In this document: one piece after another, positions 52,701 through 61,700 of the stretch
How positions within the stretch are numbered: the first letter of the stretch is position 1
Layout: each line of letters starts with the position of its first letter
Assembly (NCBI GenBank): GCA_033063855.1
Contig: CP093830.1
Span: forward strand, 9,672,854 to 9,736,853
DNA from: Smittia aterrima
Taxonomy: Eukaryota; Arthropoda; Insecta; Diptera; Chironomidae
Direction of reading: 5' to 3'
DNA: 64,000 bases
Made by a program: the position numbers and the translations under genes
Notes under the pieces: model-generated
Database searches by the model: none
Told to the model about the DNA's origin: nothing
Seen by the model: the letters and a program-made list of their open reading frames with translations, nothing else

Positions 52701-55700
52701 TCGATGACGAATCGTTTGATCTTGTGTTGGTGGTTGAGATAGAAAGAACAAAATAAGGGACAGAGAAAATATCGTTGAAATGAATTCATAGAACAAATAA
52801 CGCGTCTCAACATGAATTAAATTATCATAAATTTACCAGCGCCACGAACACTCACACTCAACGTTCTAGAAACGGACAAAACTCTGTTCGACTTTTGAGT
52901 TCCATCTTTGGAGTCATCGCCATATCCAATGCGTTTGAACTTTTACGGTTTCTTCTTCGCTTTAAGCAACATCAACTACCCAAATGAGCGTATCGTGAAG
53001 CATTAGAAATGAGAAAGGCAAGCAACGAAATGATCGCGTCCCATCCACTTAGAATGATGAATGAGGATTAATTCATAATCTTCATCTTCAAGTTCTTTCG
53101 CTCTCACAGTTTTCGGTGCATGTGCGACACATGCTGAAGTTTTATGGAGAAGTTTTTTTTCTTCTTCTTCAATCCTAAAAATAAAATCTTTCGCTTTGTT
53201 TAAAAGGGTTTTCGTCTCATCTCTTGACAACCGTCATCTCGATGAATTTATAAGATGATGGTACCGGAGCAGCAAAAAAAAAAACAGAGACGAACAATCA
53301 ATTAAAGGTTTTAAGTGCCAGTCGAGAATAAAAGAAACAACGATCTTTCCCCTCTCGGACAGTTCGAGAGTTTTATTTTAACGTTTCCATAATTTCCGTT
53401 TAGCCGGTAAATTACGGAAAAGAAATTTTGTCTTCTCCCTTTTTTTGTTACGATGATCAATTATTCGTCCGGATAGTTTTCGGGGCCGAGCTCTTCCTGA
53501 TCGTTAATTTATTCAAAACATTCAAAGCTGTCCGGGGAAAGAAGTCACAAATTAAAATTGTTATTACCGTAAATAGGAAATTAAAGACAAGTCGTCGTCC
53601 TCTTCCTTTACGGTGACAATTGCGATGACGGTTCCTTACCGTCTCCTGTCGCAATTGGAATCGCTCAGCATGAAACTCAGTTGAGCAGAAAAATGGACAA
53701 GAAGAAAATTATTTAATTTTCTCAACACGCAATTCGCCATCTGTTTAGCTAGTAACTCTCTAATAAAGATCCATCCGTCAATCCAACGTCTTTGACAATG
53801 ACAACTTCTTTCGACAAAAGAAAATTATTCCAATTAGAAGATAAACAACGAAGGGTTTGTGAGTCGACTAAAGGACTTGTTATTGTCGCTTCTCTAATGT
53901 CAGAATGAAAACAAGACGAAGACGAGAACCAACTTCTAGGAATGAAGAATTTCAACGACAACATGCATCTTGTTGTGTTTCTTGCCGCCTCGTCGGAGTT
54001 GAAGGAAAAAGTATAAATTTAGCTTCTTCTGAGAGGCGACAAAACTTTCTTTCAAAATGATTTCTTACTTCTCGTCTCAACGTCAAACTTAAATTGACCA
54101 CGAAAGCCACACCGAAAGAACATTTTAATCAAATCGAAATGAAGATTATTAAACACGCGGGCTCTTCAGACGTCGCTCAAAGACTAATTTTCTATGGAAA
54201 TGAAAGAAACATTACAAACAATCTCAAAAAGAAATCCAGCATCGATTGTCGGTACCTGTCACTCACGATAAAAAAAAATCTTTTTCATTTCGTTTTCTGT
54301 TTTGTGAACTTGTTTAATGGCTGTCATGGAAGCTCGATTCCAGCTTCATTAAGCCTCCATTTGCGCCTCGAACTTAAATTTCCAAGACTTCATAATTGTA
54401 TTCGACTGGGCTGCTTGCAGATCAATTGCGTAATGAACTGGAATTCAAACCGCTAAACATGCCTTGAAATTCGTTCCAACTTCGTTTTTGTCACAACGAA
54501 GGGGTGTGAAGAAATAAATCGAATTCTCGAGCAGCTTTTAATTTACTTTTTTATGAGAATTCGAAGCATAAAACCTCAAATTTATGCGCATCGATAAAAT
54601 ATGCTGATGACGACGGAAATTTTCTTTTCTGATTAGATGCTTAATCTCGAGAGAATGCATTAATTAGCATTTTTATGCGTTCGATGGAGACTCTGATAAT
54701 TGAGAGATAGTTTGTTCGATGATTCAGATGAGCTCGCGCATAAATTTTCTATTTTTCCAATGACTCGTCTCAATTTGTGATTGATGTTGGAAAATTCAAA
54801 TTGCGATGAAACTTTCACAAAGTCTGCGTACGTCGATCGAGAGATTAATGAAGTTTGTACCACTTTTAAAGCTTTTTTGGGTTGACTGGTGTTCATAATT
54901 AAAATTTAATTTGTTGTCCAAACAGGAATTGTGCCAAGTGAAGCGGCGTTATGCAAATGGTTTATTCAGAAATTAATTTAACGGCAAAATAATTACCGAG
55001 GCGGCCTCTGATCGGAGGGAAAGTCTTTTGATGAGAGATTGAAACTTGAAAACAAGTAAACTGCGAGTAATGCGAATGGGTCAATGAGATAAGACACACA
55101 AAGTTGATGAACGCTGCGTTGCCAGTTTCTTCTTTGACTCGATCGATCTCTCAGAGAATTCATTTTATTCCATTTAAACATTTTCTTCTGAAATGCTGCG
55201 CCTCACGCCTTCTTCCATGTTTTTGTGGTAGGAACAATCGTTGAACTGGGCGAGTCAAGAAGAATGAATGAATGGCCTTGATGTTTTTCAACCTAACAAG
55301 CAATTGTTATCAAGCGGGAGATGCAATTTGTCAAATGAACTTAACGCTTCTTGTTATTTCCTCAATGTTGTTTGAGTCAGCGAAATCAATTTGCACAGAT
55401 TTGCTCATTACGTGACTTTGTAACGTATAAGCGTTAATTGCCATTTCAAACAGAGTTGACTGAAACATTTGATTGAAACCTCAATTCAGCGTGTGCAATT
55501 TCTTTCGATCCTTAAAAAGGTTTTCGACTTTCCAAATTACAAAACGCTGTCAATATCATGAAAGATTGAAACGAGCTGTTGAAAACAAAATCTAAATATA
55601 AATTCGCCTCAGGCAATGAGATTGATTTCTGTTTTCTCATCTGCGTTTGAAACGAAATGAAATGAATGCTAATTGATCCACCAAACGTTTGATTAGCAAA

Positions 55701-58700
55701 CGACCAGTTTGACTTTAGAAGAAGCAAAATATTAAAACAAAAGGCGGACGCATAAAACTGAACTTGACTTCCGCTTTTATCGCTTGGAATCATCCCGAAC
55801 TAATAAATTTAATTTCACCGGTTCCCGGATCGAAACAATAGACACGCGGCTATCCAATTTTGATGATTGTGCGAATAGACTCCCGTTGATTGAACGCTTC
55901 CATCTTGGGTCCGTCCGACCCATTGTCTGATGTTTGTTTATTAATTTGGAAAGAAGAGAAATTAATGGCAAAACAATGTGGTCAACACATGCGATACAAT
56001 CTCGCACATTGCATTGTGATGGTAGTTGTAAACATTTAAATCGATCATGCTGGTTGTCAGTGGCTATCGAAGCACATTAAGCAAAGTCACTAGTCATGAA
56101 GAATTATCGTCCTCGCGCGATCATTTTGTTGAACATCGACCAGCCCAATTTACATCTGCCTCTGATGTGTCGTTTGCGTGGCAAGAAAATTATAAGTTCT
56201 AATGCTTGAAAGGAATTTGAAACGACGAGCAGATGGATCGGACAGCGACGATTGTCTCTTCTCGACTATCGTGATCATGCGATCGTTATTATGATGTAAA
56301 AAGTTTTTATTATGTTTTTATTATTTATGACCTCAAACTAAGCCACTCCATCAGACATTCATTCCCAAACCTATTCTCCTGCATGTGAAAGAAAGATTTT
56401 AACAACGTGATAAAAGGATTTCGCGCGGCAACAACATGAGCATGAGGAGATCGTCGTTTCCCTTTTGTTCCCCGACTCGACGATTCTTTGTATTCTCGAA
56501 TCTCTTTTGATGTTTAGGATTTTATTTTAAAGACCAAAAGGGTTTTCAGGTTCTGTTGTTGCGGTAGACGATTCTGTGATGTGCAAGAGAGAAAGTAATT
56601 CTTTCTTTTCAATTGTGTTCATTTGAATAATTAGCCCGGATGAAGCGAAGGCTGTAGAAGGGGCGGAAAGGGAAGAAAGATTATTTAAAAGTCTTCGTTT
56701 TGAGATCTAAAAAATTAAATCGATCGCCTAAATTGTACAAAACTTTCTGCTCAACTGTCAAGTTATTTATGCTAATGAGATGTGAAAACTATGCGAAATC
56801 ATTTGGCTGTGGCTTTAAGAATGACGAAGGGTTGAAATTGCTTCACACGCAGTAAATTTCTAAACAATGATTTGTGTAAGGTCACTGAGACGAAGTTCTT
56901 CCTGTGCCGAAGGGTGAAACTGACGACTTCTCCTGATGATTTCATTAGACCAGCAAAAAATCAATTTTGCACAGAAGGGCACTTGAGATAATCTTGATAT
57001 TTGCAATTGTTTGTTCATAATGGAAGCATTAGAGTGAGCAAAAAAATCGTCACCTCATGCAAAATGTAAATCTTTACCTGTGGGCTCAGATTTCATTCTC
57101 ATTCACATCTCATCCTCTCAGATAACCCAATTAAGGGATGAAGTGTGCAATCCTCCTAAGAAGCAAATGAAGCTTCTTTCGTTTCCCTTGAGATGTGGAG
57201 AAAAATCTTTGTATTAAGACGTGCCAGCTTGAGAAGAAAATACCTGAAATTCTTGAACGTTTCGTGACGACTCGAAGTCGGAGAGAGAGAAAAAAATAAG
57301 AAGAAATATCATATTTCATTAAATTTGACGCTCTCAGCAGGTTTGAAATTCCGCAAATACAATTCATTGCGCAAGGAAGCAGTTGAAGGGCTTCGCAAGT
57401 CTTAGACAAAAAAATTCTTCTCATAAAAACCTCATAATCGCAGCTATTGGAATTAAAATTCGTTCAACACTCGCCAACAAGAGATTTAAATTGTAAACTC
57501 GATTTTAATAATCTCACGGAGCTTTCAAGATTTCAATTCCGCGCGCAGCTTAGTCATTCAAGACATGATCTAATCCATGAAAGATAAATATCCGGCATTT
57601 CTGAATCAACAGCAACTGATCTGTCTTCTTAAATGAATGGACGTTTAGTCGAAATGGGAAATTGTTGTCTAATTAATAAAACTGTAACGATGATGATGTC
57701 GATAGCCTTCGATGATTATTCAAATTATCTTACTCGGCTACCGAATTAAGTGGATGATGTGCGTTAAATAAGAAAACGGGATCAAGAAGAAGGGAAGATT
57801 GATGGATCGGCGTCGCTTGAAAGTGACACCAACACAAATACACTCGAGAATGACTTTTAAATTAATTTTATTCACACGAGAATGAATTGAGTTAATTTCT
57901 ACTCCAAACCGCTTTTGATGAAATAAATGCAGCGCGCTCGAAACTTTCAAGTTGAATCACAAAAACATTCCACAAATATTTAATTCTCTTCTTCTACTTT
58001 TACTTGCAGACACATCATACGAGAAGGCATGTCGACGTGGATCAGCTCCGAGTACGCCAATGCTGACGCAAAAACCTGAATCATCAGCCTCACGATTCAC
58101 GATATTTTTCTCCAAACGGTGAGCAAAGTTCGCAAATCTCTTTTTTGCTTTGAGTGGAATTAATCAAGCACTTCATGCACGAAACTCATTGAAGAATTGT
58201 TTTTGTTTGGTGAATGAAAGAATCTTCTAAGAAGGAAATGAAAGATTCTTTGATTCAATCATTCATTTTGTTTGTTTAGCACAAAAACCATCAAAACTCA
58301 CAACAATCAATTAACATTCTAATTTCATTTCCCAAATTTTGCGAATTAATTCAGTCTGAGCTCGTTTAGATCAAATCCACTGAAACGTACAAAGTCAGTG
58401 ACGAAATTGGAGCGAACGAAGAGAAGCGGAAATGGATCGGGCGGTGGAATCAGAGGGTCTCGGTCTCATGAGAGTTTACTGTCAACGAACCATGCGGTTA
58501 TGTCAACAATTGGTGAGTGATGAAAACGTTTTCACATTTCAACTGTTTATTCTGACACTTCCTTACAGATCTATCAGTCATTGGAGCAGTTGGAGTCGCT
58601 CCCGTTCACTCGTCGGTTCTTGGTAGACGTCATTGCTTCCAAGTGCGTGGAGGACCCCGTGGCGAACGTTACTATAGTTGCGGATCACGACAAGAGCGCG

Positions 58701-61700
58701 ATTTGTGGATCTACAGCTTACGCAAGTCCATCCAACCAAATGCTGAAAATATCAGACGTACTGACAACTCACTTAAAATGTGGATTTACGAGGGAAAAGC
58801 GCTTCCACCAAAGAAGAAATATTTCTGCGAAATTTGCCTTGACAAAACACTTTATGGACGAACTTCCGTAAAGCTGAAAACTGATCTGTTGTTTTGGGGT
58901 GAACACTTTGACTTCCCTGACATCCCAGAAATCAACGTAATTTACGTGAACGTTTTCCGAGAGTGCGACAAGAAAAAGAAACGAGACAGGCACGTCCTAG
59001 TTGGAACTGTAAAGATTCCAATTCATGAAGTCACAAGTAAAAATTTCTCAGAAGATTGGTATCCAATTATGACGGATAAACACGATAGCTTGAGCAAGAA
59101 CTCAGCGAAAGAACCAATTCCAACTCTTCGAATTAAATGTCGCTTCCAAAGCACTGACGTTTTACCAATTGAAGTTTACTCGCCTTTCCAATCGTATTTG
59201 AGAGAAAATTACAAGAAAATCTGCGAGAATCTTGAACCAGTGATTGGTGTGAAAGCTAAAGAAGACATTGGACAAGCAATGGTCCTACTAATGCATCATC
59301 AAGGAATGGCAGCTGAGTTTCTGACGGAAATCATCACTTTGGATTTACTTCGAGTTGGTGATCAACGTTTAACATTCCGAGGAAACTCGTTGGCTACGAA
59401 AAGCATGGAAGCTTTCCTGAAACTTACCGGAGAACAATATTTGCAAGATACACTTTCCGTTCCGATTAATGAAATAATTTCCTCGGAACGAGACTGTGAA
59501 GTTGATCCTTTGAAAGCAAATGGTTCACTCTCGAGGCAACAACAGTCATTGAGAAATGCGGTGAAGTTGGCATGGACTGCAATTGCTGAAAGCCACAAAC
59601 ATTTCCCGTCACAATTACGCGAGTGCTTCTCCACCTTCCGTGAACGTTTAGATAATATTTCGCGTGAGGACATGGCTGACAACTTAATTTCCGCAAGCAT
59701 TTTTCTTCGTTTCCTATGCCCAGCAATTTTGTCGCCGAGCTTGTTCAACATAACAAATGAGTTACCATCACAACGAGCAACAAGAAATCTCACACTTGTT
59801 GCGAAAACTCTTCAAACGCTGGCGAACTTCACTCGTTTCCAAGGAAAGGAGAACTTTATGGAATTTCTAAATGATTTCCTTGAACAAGAAGCTCCGATGA
59901 TGAAGGAGTTTCTGATGAAGATCTCGGTAAGACTCTTAAACAAATTCCTTGTTTGAAAAGCAATTCTAACTTTCTTCTTCAATTTCTAGACTCGTGCAGA
60001 TCACCAGCCGACTGATTCAATCTTAGAGTGGTCAGGCTACATTGACCAAGGAAAGCAGCTTTCGATTCTTCATTCATTGCTCGTCGAGAACATGGCAAAG
60101 CTGCCACCGCAAAAGCAAACTGAAATGGCACAACTTATTTCAATTCTAGATCGAATCAGTCAGATCAAAGAGTCGACAGAGAATAATTATCAGCGTCATC
60201 TGAGCGAACAGAACTTTGCTTCAATGGACAAACTGAATGGACATAAATCATCAATGAGTTCGCTGCAAGCTTCATCGGGACACACAACAGGCGAAAGGGG
60301 AATCATGCGAGGAGTTCTCACACCAAACTCGCTTCAGAAAAATATCGTAAGCCGATTTGTTTGAAATCACGTGATTGTTGGAAACTCAATTTATTCATTT
60401 TCAGTTCTGCTACAACGATCCAACAGTTTACTCGTTGCTCAATGGTGGCGATAAAATGAACTTCAATCCACTTCAGCATTCCCACTCCACGTCGAGTATC
60501 CAGTCGTCGCATCAAAACATTTCAGCGCTAAACAGTATTCAGCACAACAACGTCTCTAGCACAAAGCGTGACAATTATTATCAAATCACGAGCAGCTTAG
60601 CAAGGAACGAACCGAAAAGCCCAGTGGGCTCCTCGTTGAGAGCAAATACTTTACCACGAAATCCCCAACAAATTCATCAGAACGATGAATCAAACATGAT
60701 TCAGATTGGACTGGATCCAAACAATCCTTTCTCACGCAAGAGCCCAACGCCAAGAATTCATCAGGGATTACTGACCACAGCAAATGGAAAAGCTCCGCCT
60801 CCATATACGAGCAATGGTCGTCAGTTGAATGGCTCTCAGCTTAGTCTGATGAGCGATAGATCGCATAATCAATATTACCAGCCACCGCAACATCATCATG
60901 TTCATCGCACGTCTGCCTTGAATCTGGGTATTCCACACAACGAGGCGTCATCATCGTATGAATCGCCTAACAGTAACATGCCTCGAGATCTTGAAGACTT
61001 TGACGATTTAATTAAATACAGCGAGGAAGTTGAGCAACGTCAGCAGCAACAACAACAAGTCCATCATCATCACCATCAGAACTTAAAGGCAAAGGGAAGC
61101 AATGTTTCAATTGGCGGTCATTCGTCTGGTTACCAATCAATTCAAACTCAATCCCAAAGCTCAAGTCCAATTGAGAATGTTCTTGGAGCGACAAACGCAA
61201 ACGCACCAGCTTCAATTATTCAACAGAATATTGAATTCTTCAATAAAATTCAGGGATCGAGCTCATCGAGCAATGCAAGTACCAGTAACCGACCAACTAA
61301 ATTGAACGGAAAATATGGATACATCAATCCGAAGTATTCTGTCGTTCCTCCATTGGCATTCAAGAATCCCTTGTATCAAATGCAAAACGGAGTCAACAAC
61401 AATTTGGATGGCAAGAGCTCATCGTTGACACCTTCAAGCAGCGAAGAGAGAATCACGATTGATGAACGGCAAAACATGGTGAACAACAATAATTTAGTTT
61501 CGTCGACTTCGAATGTTCCCAGCATCATTGACACATCGTCATTAAATGGACGACGTATGGGAAGCAATAGACAGCCACGAACCAATCCCTTGGCTCAGGT
61601 GAGATTGATAGACTTTAACGAATCCCGGATGTCGTTTCTTTAACTTCAATTTCCTTTTCTTTTTCAGTATAAACGCGACGATGTATCTTACGACAATCAT